Assembly (NCBI RefSeq): GCF_004124275.1
Contig: NZ_CP027218.1
Span: forward strand, 3,909,501 to 3,973,500
DNA from: Pseudomonas sp. DTU12.3
Lineage (GTDB): Bacteria; Pseudomonadota; Gammaproteobacteria; Pseudomonadales; Pseudomonadaceae
DNA length: 64,000 nucleotides
Direction: 5' to 3'
In this document: piece after piece, positions 8,658 through 17,938 of the stretch
Layout of the letters: each line of letters starts with the position of its first letter
How positions within the stretch are numbered: position 1 is the stretch's first letter
Notes under the pieces: model-generated
What the model saw: only the letters and a program-made list of their open reading frames with translations
Told to the model about the DNA's origin: nothing
Database searches by the model: none
Made by a program: the position numbers and the translations under genes

Positions 8658-9626
8658 ATGCCCGCAACCGTTCTGGTACTGGTTGAAACCATCAACGATT
8701 ATTTGCCGATTCTCGAACATCAGGGCTTTCACCTGATCCTCGCGCCGACGCCCGCCGAACGTGCACAAGCCATCGCCAGCCACGGCAGTCGCATCGATGC
8801 GGTATTGACCCGTGGCCCGTTGGGCCTGACCGCTGACGAAATCGCTGCCCTGCCCGCGCTGAAAATCATCACCGTGATCGGTGCCGGCTACGAACACGTC
8901 GACCTGCAGGCGGCCAGCGATCGCGGGATTACCGTGACCAACGGCGCCGGGGTCAACGCTTCGTCGGTGGCCGACCATGCAATGGCCATGCTGCTGGCGC
9001 TGGTGCGTGATATTCCGCGTTGCGATGCTGCCGTGCGTCGGGGCGAATGGCCGAAAATCATGCGTCCGTCGCTGGCCGGAAAACGCTTGGGGATTCTTGG
9101 CTTGGGTGCGGTGGGCATGGCCATCGCCAAGCGGGCAGCCCTCGGTTTCGACATGCAGATCAGCTATCACAACCGTCAACTGCGTAACGACGTGCCCTAC
9201 GCGTTCTGCTCGACGCCGACCGAGCTGGCCCGCGCTTCGGACTTTCTGATCGTCGCCACGCCCGGCGGGATCGGCACGCAGTCGCTGGTAACGCGCCCGG
9301 TGCTCGACGCGCTCGGCCCGAACGGGTTTATCGTCAACATTGCCCGCGCCAGTGTGATCGCCACGGCGGATCTGATCACCGCCCTCGAGCAACGCCGCAT
9401 TGCCGGCGCCGCACTCGATGTATTCGACCACGAACCGCAAGTGCCGGATGCCCTGAAAGCGCTCGGCAATGTGCTGCTCACCCCGCACGTCGCCGGCCTT
9501 TCACCGGAAGCCACGCAAGGTACGGTGGAGCTGGTCGGGAAAAACCTGACCGCGTTCTTCTCCGGGCAACCGGTACTGACGCCCATCGCCCTGCCGCCGA
9601 AAATCAGCAACCAGCGGGTGCACTAA
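8658..9626 (+). CDS. D-isomer-specific 2-hydroxyacid dehydrogenase
   Basis: A 322-residue NAD(P)-dependent oxidoreductase of the D-2-hydroxyacid dehydrogenase family (glyoxylate/hydroxypyruvate reductase-like). The Rossmann motif GLGAVG is at residues 148-153. The catalytic triad is Arg230 (NIARAS), Glu259 (DHEP) and His277 (TPHVAG). The N-terminal substrate domain carries the GAGYEHVD and ADHAMAMLLA helices. The substrate is not predictable. GGAG lies about 10 bases before the ATG. Its TAA stop overlaps the TAG stop of the convergent tssA gene by two bases (9624-9625). Confidence 0.92.
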   Translation: MPATVLVLVETINDYLPILEHQGFHLILAPTPAERAQAIASHGSRIDAVLTRGPLGLTADEIAALPALKIITVIGAGYEHVDLQAASDRGITVTNGAGVNASSVADHAMAMLLALVRDIPRCDAAVRRGEWPKIMRPSLAGKRLGILGLGAVGMAIAKRAALGFDMQISYHNRQLRNDVPYAFCSTPTELARASDFLIVATPGGIGTQSLVTRPVLDALGPNGFIVNIARASVIATADLITALEQRRIAGAALDVFDHEPQVPDALKALGNVLLTPHVAGLSPEATQGTVELVGKNLTAFFSGQPVLTPIALPPKISNQRVH

Positions 9627-10705
9627 AGCACCCCGAGCAGCGTCCACAAGCGGCGCGATTCGGCGTCGGCAGAGATCAACTCACCGAGCAGTTCGCTCAG
9701 CGGTTTATTGCCCCATTCGACGCCGCGGCGGATCAGATACGGCACCGGGCTGTGGGGTTCGGTGCGGGCCAGGTATTCGGCGATCGACAGCAATTGCCGA
9801 TAGGCCTCTTCACGGTTGGCCGGCTCGCGAAACACCGCTGCGGCTGGTGCTTGTTGTTCAGGCTGCGTCACCAGCACAGGCGCTTCGATCACGGGCGGTG
9901 GCGGCGCCGGTTGTTGTGGGTGCATGGCGATAAACTCCTGAACCAGTGTCAGCAGCGCTTGAATGGTTTCCTGCAACGGACGCAATCCCGGTGCCTGATC
10001 GCCCAGGAAGGCATCGCTCCAGCGGTCCAGCCGTTGCAGGTGTTGCAGGCTCAGCAGCAGATTGCCCTGCGTGCGTAACCAGAATGCCAAGGGCGTCGCG
10101 CGAATCTGCTCGTTGATTTTCTTCTGTTCGCTGCGCGCGGTTTCTGCCGAGGTCTTGGCATTTTTACTGTCGTTGGCCTGCACTTGCTGAATCTGCAAAC
10201 GGCGCCAGACTTCCAGGGTGCAAGCCTCGAAATCGCTGTTGCGCGCACCGAACAGCGGCACTCGCGTGAGCAATATTTCACTGTAGCGACGCACCAGCCA
10301 TTCCAGCGGAATCACCCGCCACGACTGATCGCCATCCTCGGCCTGCGGGTGCAAATGCTCGGGAAAGCGCTCGCACAATCCGGCGATCAGCGCCAGGCTG
10401 CCGGGCAGTCCGTCCAGCGCTTGCAGGTGCAGCCAGGCTTCGCCCAGCCAGGCGCTGAGCATCAGGTCCTTGCTGCGTTCGAGCAACAGCGTGGTGGTGA
10501 GTTTCTCGACTTCGGGCCAGCTCGCCCGTTTCAACGTCGACTGCCAGACCCCGGTCGGCAGACTGGCGTCGTCCTCGCGGCGCAGGTCGCGCAATTGGTC
10601 GAACTCGCGCTCGTAACGCAAATCGACGCCACAGGGCGCGTCCGCGCTGATTGGCGCGAGCAACTGCTCAATCAGGTCCGGCAGTGTGGTCGATGGCAGG
10701 CTCAC
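9623..10705 (-). CDS. tssA: T6SS component TssA (ImpA N-terminal domain)
   Basis: Baseplate/sheath-assembly protein of the type VI secretion system. The 360 residues start with the ImpA_N domain (LLAPISADAPCGVDLRYERE, then the LMLSAWLGEAWL helix). They continue with a charged linker, a Pro/Gln-rich segment (residues about 262-293) and a C-terminal helical cap (SIAEYLARTEPHSPVPYLI, RRGVEW). The start is GTG at 10705, overlapping the tssM stop as GTGA, which indicates translational coupling. It is the last gene of the minus-strand arm tssJ-K-L-M-A. Placing tssA at this end matches the H3-type layout of Pseudomonas. Confidence 0.93.
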   Translation of the reverse strand: MSLPSTTLPDLIEQLLAPISADAPCGVDLRYEREFDQLRDLRREDDASLPTGVWQSTLKRASWPEVEKLTTTLLLERSKDLMLSAWLGEAWLHLQALDGLPGSLALIAGLCERFPEHLHPQAEDGDQSWRVIPLEWLVRRYSEILLTRVPLFGARNSDFEACTLEVWRRLQIQQVQANDSKNAKTSAETARSEQKKINEQIRATPLAFWLRTQGNLLLSLQHLQRLDRWSDAFLGDQAPGLRPLQETIQALLTLVQEFIAMHPQQPAPPPPVIEAPVLVTQPEQQAPAAAVFREPANREEAYRQLLSIAEYLARTEPHSPVPYLIRRGVEWGNKPLSELLGELISADAESRRLWTLLGVL

Positions 10706-13700
10706 AAGCCCTCCTTCTGCGATTCAATGGCGGCGGTGCTACTGCTCAACTGAAACGGCGAGCGCGGTGCGCGGGTCGGCAACGGCGCAATCGACAGCGG
10801 CAGTTTCGAGCCTTGGCTCATCAGCGAGAGGCGCACAAACATCCGCGTGAACTCACTGGTAACGCTGTCGCTGGATGCGGTCACCGGCAGGCGCAAGGCC
10901 AGTGGAAACTCGGTGTAATCCATGCTCGGCTGACGCTGCACGGAAAAATGCGTGCGCATCATCCGCAGCAACGACCAAGGGCCGCCGTACTCCCAACCGG
11001 CCTCCAGATCACGTACGACCAGATTCGGTTGCAGCGGATCGTTGACCGGGCGCTCCTTGCCATTGCGCGCCCAACGCAGGGTCAGACGAATCGGTTGACC
11101 CACCATCCAGCGCAGATTGGCCTGCTCGCCGGGCACCGGATAATTGATCTGCTGGTTACCGGCCAGCAGGCCCCCGGCGATCACTTGATCGGCGCCCTTC
11201 TCGTCATCGCGGTCAGTGCGCCAACGCACGTCGAGTTCGACGCCGAGAATGCCGCTCTTGTCGCGCACGAACAGCGGCGCCAGCCAGGTACTGGCCTGTT
11301 TCAGCCGATTGAGAAAGTCTGCTGCGGCCACACGTTCCGGGGTCTGATTGGTGGCCAGTCCCGCCTGCGCCACCGGTAGGCGTTTGTCGATCAGCTCCAG
11401 TAAATACTGGACCCGCGCCGGGTCGGCATCTTGCGCCTGCACACCATTGGCAAAGGGAAACCGATCCGCCAGATATTGATTGAAGTAGTTAGCCAGCTCA
11501 TTCCACGCCGCCGCCGCTTGCTGCACCTGGAGCATCTGGCAGCGCTGCATGGCCGTCTGTTGCAGCTCCAGTGCGCGCATCGCCAGGGTTCCACGGCCGC
11601 CAGACAGATTGGCGGTCTGCAGCATCTGCAAGCAGGTATCGGTGTCCATCTCGACGAAATCGCGGCTGACCAGTTGCTCGATCTGCGCAGGTGAACTGGC
11701 CGGGTTGGCCTCCTTGTACTTGAGCAATTCGTCATTGAGCGCGCTGAACTGCGTCACGCGTTCGTAATCGAGCGCGGACAGATTGGCCTGCTGCGTCATC
11801 AACCACTGCAACGATGTCGCCCGTCGCTCGGTGATGCCGAGCATGGTGTTGAACTGCTGCTTGAGGCTCAGTTTCAGGTCCTGTACATCGTTGGCGCCGA
11901 ACAATTGCAGACCAAGGTTTTTCGAGCCGTCCCACTGGTTGATTTCAGTACGCCCGCCGAACAACGGTTGCGCGGTGATTTCATCCAGACCATTGATGAT
12001 CTGCGCCAAGGCGCGGCGGTTGAGCGCGGTTTGCAGGCGCGTCGCCAGGTCCGTGCGATGAACTTCGACAAAAGCCTTTTGCAGGTCCATGGCTTGTTCG
12101 GCGCGGACATTGAACACGGCGTAAGGATGCGCCTGATCGTTGTGATCCTTGAGGCTTAACCACATGGCCTGAGCGGCGGCGCTCTCGGCGGTTTTCATCA
12201 ACGCACTGCGATAATCCGGCGGAATGCGCGGCAGTTCTTCGGCGACGTAGCTGTTGTAATCGGCGAAGTATTTCAACGACTCATTGAGGTCATCGCCGTC
12301 CACCGTCTGCCCTTGCATATTGACGTTGTCCTGGCTGGCCCGCAGGGCCACCGAGACAAAATCACGCTTGAACAACGCCTGAATCGCGTTGTGCAGCTTC
12401 ACTACCTGCTCTTGCAACGCCAGTTGCCCGCTGGCCTGTTGCACCAGCAAATTGTCGCGCGAGCCGACCTGGGCGATCCATTGATCGCGAAAGCTCTGCT
12501 GCAACTGCGCGGCCTGAGTGTCGAGGTCTTGTCCGACCTGCTGCCCCAACAACGAGCTCTTGCGCACCTTGTCGATAAAGTCGCGATAGCCCGGCACCAG
12601 TTCCTGACCCTTGCCGCGACTCCAGGTGGAATTGGTCAGGGCAATCGCCGCTTGCAGATCGTCGATCAGCGCGCTGAGGTCTTCCAGCTCACGCAGGCTA
12701 TTGCCGCTGCCGGCCTGTAGTTGATCCAGGTGCAGTTTCAGGTAACCGGCGCGGCTGACAAAGTTGTCGGCGAGAAAGTACTGATCGAGCCAGCGCTGCA
12801 TCAGTCCGGAGAAATTGCTGACGATCTGCGGGCGGTCGACGCTCAGGTCGAGAGCCTGCAAATTGTCGCCGTCGCTGTTACCGGCTACCAGCAATCGGTT
12901 GTAGAACGGCGCGTAGGGCAAGATCGCGCTGTTGAGGTTCAGCGACAGCGCGCTGTTGCTCAGCTGCACCAGATCATCCAGCGGCGCGCGCTGATCGGTT
13001 TGCACCTGATTGAACAATTGGTTCTGTTGTTCCAGCCGCAACGCGCGATCGACCAGATCGGTAGCTTTTTGATAATTCTGCCACTGCGCCGGGTCTTCGC
13101 TCTCGACGCTGCTGCGCCGGTCGGTGCTGCGGATCGCTTTGATTTTCGCCAGATCGGAGATCAGCAATTGATGCAGAGGCAAGAGAATATGCCGTTGCGT
13201 CGACTGAAAGACCTCTTGCTCAAGTTGCGTATCGAGCGAAGAAAACCATGAGGTCGGAAACGCCAGCGAGACATAGTTCCAGTGCGGAGCCTTTTCCAGC
13301 ACCCGCCAAAAAGACTGGACGTTGCGCCGGGTCGGTTCGATGCGATGCGCGTCATCAGTCACCGCCACATAGCTTTTCTGCGCGTTTTGCATCAGCCGCG
13401 CCAGCTCGTGCGCGTCCCTGACCGAGACATGCCAGGCCCAGACCATCGCCACCGCCCAGACCACCCCGATCACCAAGGCCACGCCGGCAGTCAGCCGTTG
13501 CCAGCGCTGGCGCAGACGCAACAGGCGCGGCACGCTTTGCGCCAATCCGCGCTCACCGACCAATCGCTGCCGCCATAACTGTCGCGCGAACGCGCTGCGC
13601 TGCAGGCCGCTGTCGTCGGCGGAAAAACCATCCTGCGCATCTTCGCCGGCAATGTTGGCAGTGAAATACACGCCGCGAAAACACGGCGCTTCGCCCTGTG

Positions 13701-14532
13701 CGTTGCCCTGAAAAACCGGTTCGAGAACATTCTGCAAACCACGCCGCAATGTCTCCAGACGATCCGGCAAGGCGTACAGATCCGCACTCAATTGCCCGGA
13801 CAAGGTGCCGATTTCGATCACCGCTTCCGCCACCGCCCGATGCAGGCGATCCAGCGCCTGATCACTCCATTGCCCCTGCCAGACGGCGTCACGCGGGTAC
13901 GGTGACGACCAGCCCAAAGTGCGTTCGCGCGCCTCTGCCGGCAGCGCGCTGATCAACTCCTGAAACCCCGGCAAATCTTCCAGGCCGGTGACAATCACGT
14001 ACACCGGCACACTCAGACCGAAGCGTTGCAGCAGATCGATGAAGCGCCGGCGCGCGGCTAAACCAAGGCTGGTGGCTTGTTCGAGATTGCTCAGGCGACT
14101 GGCCGGCACCGTCCAGATCACTGCGTCCAGTGGCCGTTTGCTGCGCAGCCGCAGGATCAGCCCGAGCAGGCGCCACCAGCCGCCGCGTTGCAGATGCATG
14201 CCGTCATCCGGCAGGAACAGCGCTTGCGGCACCACCAGCACCGCGCCTTCGGGGTCCGACCACCAGCGGCCGAACCAGGCGGGTTTGTCGGTCGGCTGCA
14301 AGCGCCATTCGCTGACCAGTTGCGTGCCTTGGGTTTCATCGCCAAGCATCAGCAGCCACGGCATCTGATAACGATCCTGACTGCCCTGCTCCTGCTCCAT
14401 ATGACGCACCGACGCATAAAAACTGCGGATCGCCGCGCCACTCTGGGTGCGCAACCACCACACCGCCACGGTGGTGATCACCAGCAGCAGTAACAGCGCG
14501 ATCACCCACGCGACAATCGCCAGCGGGCTCAT
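10702..14532 (-). CDS. tssM: T6SS membrane-complex protein TssM (IcmF family), degenerate Walker A
   Basis: Inner-membrane scaffold of the T6SS envelope complex that contacts TssL and TssJ; 1,276 residues. Hydrophobic spans are seen at about residues 5-27 and near residue 360 (GVALVIGVVWAVAMVWAW). The large periplasmic part ends with a beta-rich C-terminal domain that binds TssJ. The position where many TssM proteins carry a Walker A motif reads MPWLLMLGDETQGTQL, without the GKT/S, so ATP binding is probably lost. The start is the ATG at 14532, which overlaps the tssL stop (ATGA). The longer open frame upstream lies inside tssL. Confidence 0.94.
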   Translation of the reverse strand: MSPLAIVAWVIALLLLLVITTVAVWWLRTQSGAAIRSFYASVRHMEQEQGSQDRYQMPWLLMLGDETQGTQLVSEWRLQPTDKPAWFGRWWSDPEGAVLVVPQALFLPDDGMHLQRGGWWRLLGLILRLRSKRPLDAVIWTVPASRLSNLEQATSLGLAARRRFIDLLQRFGLSVPVYVIVTGLEDLPGFQELISALPAEARERTLGWSSPYPRDAVWQGQWSDQALDRLHRAVAEAVIEIGTLSGQLSADLYALPDRLETLRRGLQNVLEPVFQGNAQGEAPCFRGVYFTANIAGEDAQDGFSADDSGLQRSAFARQLWRQRLVGERGLAQSVPRLLRLRQRWQRLTAGVALVIGVVWAVAMVWAWHVSVRDAHELARLMQNAQKSYVAVTDDAHRIEPTRRNVQSFWRVLEKAPHWNYVSLAFPTSWFSSLDTQLEQEVFQSTQRHILLPLHQLLISDLAKIKAIRSTDRRSSVESEDPAQWQNYQKATDLVDRALRLEQQNQLFNQVQTDQRAPLDDLVQLSNSALSLNLNSAILPYAPFYNRLLVAGNSDGDNLQALDLSVDRPQIVSNFSGLMQRWLDQYFLADNFVSRAGYLKLHLDQLQAGSGNSLRELEDLSALIDDLQAAIALTNSTWSRGKGQELVPGYRDFIDKVRKSSLLGQQVGQDLDTQAAQLQQSFRDQWIAQVGSRDNLLVQQASGQLALQEQVVKLHNAIQALFKRDFVSVALRASQDNVNMQGQTVDGDDLNESLKYFADYNSYVAEELPRIPPDYRSALMKTAESAAAQAMWLSLKDHNDQAHPYAVFNVRAEQAMDLQKAFVEVHRTDLATRLQTALNRRALAQIINGLDEITAQPLFGGRTEINQWDGSKNLGLQLFGANDVQDLKLSLKQQFNTMLGITERRATSLQWLMTQQANLSALDYERVTQFSALNDELLKYKEANPASSPAQIEQLVSRDFVEMDTDTCLQMLQTANLSGGRGTLAMRALELQQTAMQRCQMLQVQQAAAAWNELANYFNQYLADRFPFANGVQAQDADPARVQYLLELIDKRLPVAQAGLATNQTPERVAAADFLNRLKQASTWLAPLFVRDKSGILGVELDVRWRTDRDDEKGADQVIAGGLLAGNQQINYPVPGEQANLRWMVGQPIRLTLRWARNGKERPVNDPLQPNLVVRDLEAGWEYGGPWSLLRMMRTHFSVQRQPSMDYTEFPLALRLPVTASSDSVTSEFTRMFVRLSLMSQGSKLPLSIAPLPTRAPRSPFQLSSSTAAIESQKEGL

Positions 14533-15293
14533 GAGCCTTGCTCCGGTGCGGCGACCACATCGCTGGTTTGCAATACCGGTTGCAACTCCTGAGCGATATC
14601 GCGCCACAACCAATGACCCAGACCAGTCAGCAACAGCAGCATCGCCAGAATCCCCAAAGCCAGGCGAAAGCCGTCCGGCAGCGCCGTGCGCACCGGCAAC
14701 TGCAATGGAGTCGCGAGCGAAGGCTGCACCAGCCGCCGGCTGACATCGTCATACGTGGCTTCGTCCTGCCAGGCAAAGTTGAACAGCGCCAGCCGCCACT
14801 TCGCCAATTGCGCGAGGCTGTGCTCACCGCGCAGGCGTCCATGGAAACCCAGAATCAAGCATTGCAAATAGACGTTGGCCAGATCGCGTGTGAGCGGTTG
14901 CTGATCATCGAGCAGACTTTGAATTGCCGCCGGCACCTGCTCGCCGGCCTGACGACTGGCATAAAGCCGCGACTCCAGCGGTTTGTCCTGCCACGCCGCT
15001 TGCCCCGGCCAGGGTTCGAACAACAGGGTTTCATCAATCAAGGCGACGAAGGCATAAACCAGCGCCTTGACCTGTTCGGTCGCCGAATCGCCAACCCGCG
15101 AATACGCCGTGCGCCACAATCGTTGCGAAGCCTGCGTCGACAACTCGACCACGGTCTCGACCAGCGCTGTTTCGTCCTCGCTGTCCTTGGGCAAATGCAC
15201 CCAGTCGTGTTGCCATTGCTGCCATGCTTCGCGGAACGCGCTGCTCAACGGTGCGTCCTGCAACCCCAGGCTTGCGGCACTTCCTTGCGACAT
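14529..15293 (-). CDS. tssL: T6SS membrane-complex protein TssL (DotU family)
   Basis: A 254-residue tail-anchored inner-membrane protein. The cytoplasmic domain has the DotU hallmarks (ALVYAFVALIDETLL, then NVYLQCLILGFHGRLRG). It ends with a single transmembrane segment (LALGILAMLLLLTGLGHWLW) and a short periplasmic tail. There is no peptidoglycan-binding OmpA-like extension, so it is the short form. AAGGAA lies about 7 bases before the ATG. The 3' end overlaps tssM. Confidence 0.94.
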   Translation of the reverse strand: MSQGSAASLGLQDAPLSSAFREAWQQWQHDWVHLPKDSEDETALVETVVELSTQASQRLWRTAYSRVGDSATEQVKALVYAFVALIDETLLFEPWPGQAAWQDKPLESRLYASRQAGEQVPAAIQSLLDDQQPLTRDLANVYLQCLILGFHGRLRGEHSLAQLAKWRLALFNFAWQDEATYDDVSRRLVQPSLATPLQLPVRTALPDGFRLALGILAMLLLLTGLGHWLWRDIAQELQPVLQTSDVVAAPEQGS

Positions 15294-15311
15294 ACGGCGT
15301 TCCTTGTGTGA

Positions 15312-16643
15312 TCAGGCACTTTCACTGTTCTGGGCAATAAACAGAACCACTTGCCACGGACTGCTGGTCAACTTCGCCGCCGGGGCAGCGATCATCAGCG
15401 GCAGCTGCGCATCGAACCAGGCACCTTCGGCAGTGATCACAAACAGCCGCGTGTCGTCGCCGACGCTGTAGGCCACCTGCTCGCTGCGGCTCATGGCCTG
15501 ATGGCTCAAACCGCTCATGCGCTGACGGCTGAGCAGCGCGATGTGCGGCGCCGAGGCGATGATCGCGCCGCGCAGCCAGTCGTTCGCCGCTTGCTCGCTG
15601 GCACCGTTGGGCATGCGTAAACCGATGACCAGACGCTGGCTCGGTTGCTCGTCCGGCAACTGAATCGAGAAGCTCTGTTCACCACGTTCGAAGGCCAGGC
15701 TGCGATAGCCGGCGCGGATCAGTTCGAGGGTGGTTTCCAGCCATTGCAGCACGGCGTCGTAACCACGCTGCAATTCGAGAAAATCCAGCGCTGCAAACGC
15801 CGGCACACCGGCCAGCGGATCGAGCGCCGACCATGCGCCGGCCAGGCCGAGCAAGTGCACGTAGAGGATCTGCGGCTGCGCGATGCGGCTGTTCAGCAGG
15901 CCTTCGATTTCCGGCAGGCGCAGCCACAGCGCGGTCAACTGACGACGGATTTCCAGCGCATCGTCCTGATTGCCGGCCTGCTGCGCCTGACGCAAACGAC
16001 CACCAAGAAACAGGCACTTCTCCCGCGCCCGCGCGCACAGTCCGGCGATGCGCCGACCAAGCGGCGATTCCGGCAGCAGCAGCGGTGTTGGCGGCGTGTA
16101 GGACAACGGCAGAAAACCGCCGCCCTCCTTGCGGATTTTCAGCAGCGGCAAGCAGATCGAATCGGCTTTGTTCAGTTGCGTGCATAACCGTGGATTGGGA
16201 CGCCAGACGGTGATCGACTCCGGGAATTCGCCGCTGGTGAGATCCGGCAGCGCCTCGCCGACCACCGACTGCAAGCGGCCCTTGAGCGGCAGCAACTGAC
16301 CGGCACGCCACATCGGGCTGATCGCCAGGTACACGGTGACCGTCGCATCGTCGCTGACATCGATCGCCGCACCGACATCCAGTTCCAGGGTCGGGCCAAT
16401 GCCGGCCTGCAGGTCCACCGGCAAACCGTCGGGCATTGTCCCTTGCAGCGACAACACCCGCACCACCCCGGCGCTCAACGCCGAAGGATCGATCTCCATG
16501 TGGCTGACGCCCCAGAACCACGGGTTGCACGCCAGCGCCAGATGCGCACCGAGTGCTTCGGCACGCAGCCCTTGCAACTGAAAATGCTGTGGCAGCAATT
16601 GCATGCCTTCGTGCCAGCAAACCGCGTCAGGTAGCAGACTCAT
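15312..16643 (-). CDS. tssK: T6SS baseplate protein TssK
   Basis: A 443-residue cytoplasmic protein that links the baseplate to the membrane complex. The N-terminus MSLLPDAVCWHEGMQLLPQH, followed directly by FQ, is the family signature. The frame is open 15 codons further upstream, but the ATG at 16643 has GAAGGGAG in front and gives the usual family length. The middle contains the LPLLKIRKEGGGFLPLSYTP segment typical of the shoulder domain. It is followed by tssL after an 18-base gap. Confidence 0.95.
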   Translation of the reverse strand: MSLLPDAVCWHEGMQLLPQHFQLQGLRAEALGAHLALACNPWFWGVSHMEIDPSALSAGVVRVLSLQGTMPDGLPVDLQAGIGPTLELDVGAAIDVSDDATVTVYLAISPMWRAGQLLPLKGRLQSVVGEALPDLTSGEFPESITVWRPNPRLCTQLNKADSICLPLLKIRKEGGGFLPLSYTPPTPLLLPESPLGRRIAGLCARAREKCLFLGGRLRQAQQAGNQDDALEIRRQLTALWLRLPEIEGLLNSRIAQPQILYVHLLGLAGAWSALDPLAGVPAFAALDFLELQRGYDAVLQWLETTLELIRAGYRSLAFERGEQSFSIQLPDEQPSQRLVIGLRMPNGASEQAANDWLRGAIIASAPHIALLSRQRMSGLSHQAMSRSEQVAYSVGDDTRLFVITAEGAWFDAQLPLMIAAPAAKLTSSPWQVVLFIAQNSESA

Positions 16644-16689
16644 ACGACTCCCTTCGACCAGGCCGCGATCCGGCGGCAGCGGTGGCATT

Positions 16690-17139
16690 TCAGTGCTCGT
16701 CGGCGTTGACCAGACTCATCTCGCGGCTGTCGAATTTCAACCACGCTTCGCTCTGATCATCGAGCCGCAAGCGGTGCGCTCCGGGAGTGTTATAGCTGGC
16801 GAAGACCAAAAGTCCAGCGGCCTTCTTGCCGCCCAAAGGGAACGGTTGGCGGTCGATGAATTGCCCCGGCACCAGCTCCAGTCCCCAGACGCTCATCAGT
16901 TGACGATAGTCGCGCTGATACTGCTCGCGCCCGGCAAACCACTGGCTGGCACTGATCGCCGATAATTGCTTGAGCAGATCGGGGTCGGCGACCGCAATGA
17001 AATCCACGGCGATCGGCGTGTCGTCGTTGGCCTTGGGCGCGACATCGAGGGTCAGGCTGTCGAGGTCGACCTTCGGCCCGAAAAAGGAACAGCCCGCCAG
17101 CAGCGCAAACAGAAACGCTACAAAAAATCGTCCGTACAA
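16690..17139 (-). CDS. tssJ: T6SS outer-membrane lipoprotein TssJ
   Basis: A 149-residue lipoprotein with a lipobox LLAGC (Cys17), which anchors the membrane complex to the outer membrane by binding TssM. The mature beta-sandwich pattern is visible (LTLDVAPKANDD, TPIAVDFIAVADPDLL, then a C-terminal AWLKFDSREMSLV strand). The start codon is TTG at 17139, preceded by AAGGAAAA at about 10 bases; no ATG gives a complete signal peptide. It is the first gene of the minus-strand arm and faces tssB across a 0.2 kb divergent promoter region. Confidence 0.9.
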   Translation of the reverse strand: MYGRFFVAFLFALLAGCSFFGPKVDLDSLTLDVAPKANDDTPIAVDFIAVADPDLLKQLSAISASQWFAGREQYQRDYRQLMSVWGLELVPGQFIDRQPFPLGGKKAAGLLVFASYNTPGAHRLRLDDQSEAWLKFDSREMSLVNADEH

Positions 17140-17365
17140 AATGAATTTTCCTTTTCCCGAGCCTGTCCAAAAATGTTTTCGCTTGCATTTTTATAGACCT
17201 GTTCTAGCGTCTTGGGTAGTTCGGCAGGCACTGCCGAATGAGGAAGGTTTGTCAAAGGAACGACAGGTCATCTGCTCCCCTTTCTAACCTACGGTCCAGT
17301 AAGGGAAAGCGATGAACGGGCCTCCCGATGCATTGCGCCCGCCCATCGCATCGGAGTCCGCCGAC
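17140..17365. promoter_or_regulatory. Divergent T6SS promoter region with a 19-bp palindrome
   Basis: This region separates the two T6SS arms and must hold both promoters. A perfect inverted repeat TTCGGCAG-gca-CTGCCGAA lies at 17220-17238. Between it and tssB several GGA motifs occur (GAGGAAGG near 17241, AAAGGAACG near 17254, TAAGGGAAAG near 17300), which is the pattern bound by RsmA/CsrA proteins in Pseudomonas T6SS leaders (family knowledge, not shown here). No -24/-12 sigma54 element is evident. Confidence 0.5.
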
Positions 17366-17908
17366 ATGGCAGAAAGTACTCAGCACAAGCTCGACCGGGT
17401 GCGCCCGCCCCGAGTGCAAATCACCTACGACGTCGAAATCGGCAACGCCATCGAGAAAAAGGAACTGCCGCTGGTGGTCGGGATTCTTGCCGACCTCTCC
17501 GGCAAGCCGCTTGAACCATTGGCAAAACTGACTGAACGGCGTTTTACCGAAATCGACCGCGACAACTTCAACGAAGTACTCGCCTCGATCGGCCCGCGCG
17601 CCACGCTGCAAGTCAACAACACCCTCAGCGGCGACGACAGCAAGCTCAATATCGAACTCAATTTCAAACACATCGACGACTTCGACCCGGTCAAGGTGGT
17701 GGAGCAAGTCACCCCGCTGCGCCGTTTGTTCGAGGCCCGCCAGCGTCTGCGCGATCTGCTGACCAAGCTCGACGGCAACGATGATCTGGACAAGCTGTTG
17801 CGCGATGTCATCGCCAACACCGAAGGCTTGCAAGAGATCAAATCGGCCCGCCCAGACACCGCTACCCCGGCAGCTGATGCCGAGGCGCCGGCCGAACCGC
17901 AAGCCTGA
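17366..17908 (+). CDS. tssB: T6SS contractile sheath small subunit TssB
   Basis: A 180-residue protein that pairs with TssC to form the contractile sheath. The family signature begins at KLDRVRPPRVQITYDVEIGN, followed by the conserved KELPLVVGILADLSG strand and RRFTEIDRDNFNEVL. The start at 17366 (MAESTQHK) matches the usual TssB N-terminus, with GGAG 9 bases ahead. An in-frame ATG at 17312 with a good AAGGGA would add 18 residues (MNGPPDALRPPI...) and cannot be excluded. It is the first gene of the plus-strand arm, with a 30-base gap to tssC. Confidence 0.94.
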   Translation: MAESTQHKLDRVRPPRVQITYDVEIGNAIEKKELPLVVGILADLSGKPLEPLAKLTERRFTEIDRDNFNEVLASIGPRATLQVNNTLSGDDSKLNIELNFKHIDDFDPVKVVEQVTPLRRLFEARQRLRDLLTKLDGNDDLDKLLRDVIANTEGLQEIKSARPDTATPAADAEAPAEPQA

Positions 17909-17938
17909 TCATCCACCTGATTCGAGGGAGAATTCGTC

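Noticed and set aside
8601..9488. 295-codon antisense frame over the hydroxyacid dehydrogenase
   Set aside because: It lies opposite a gene with a complete cofactor site and catalytic triad and contains no recognisable domain.
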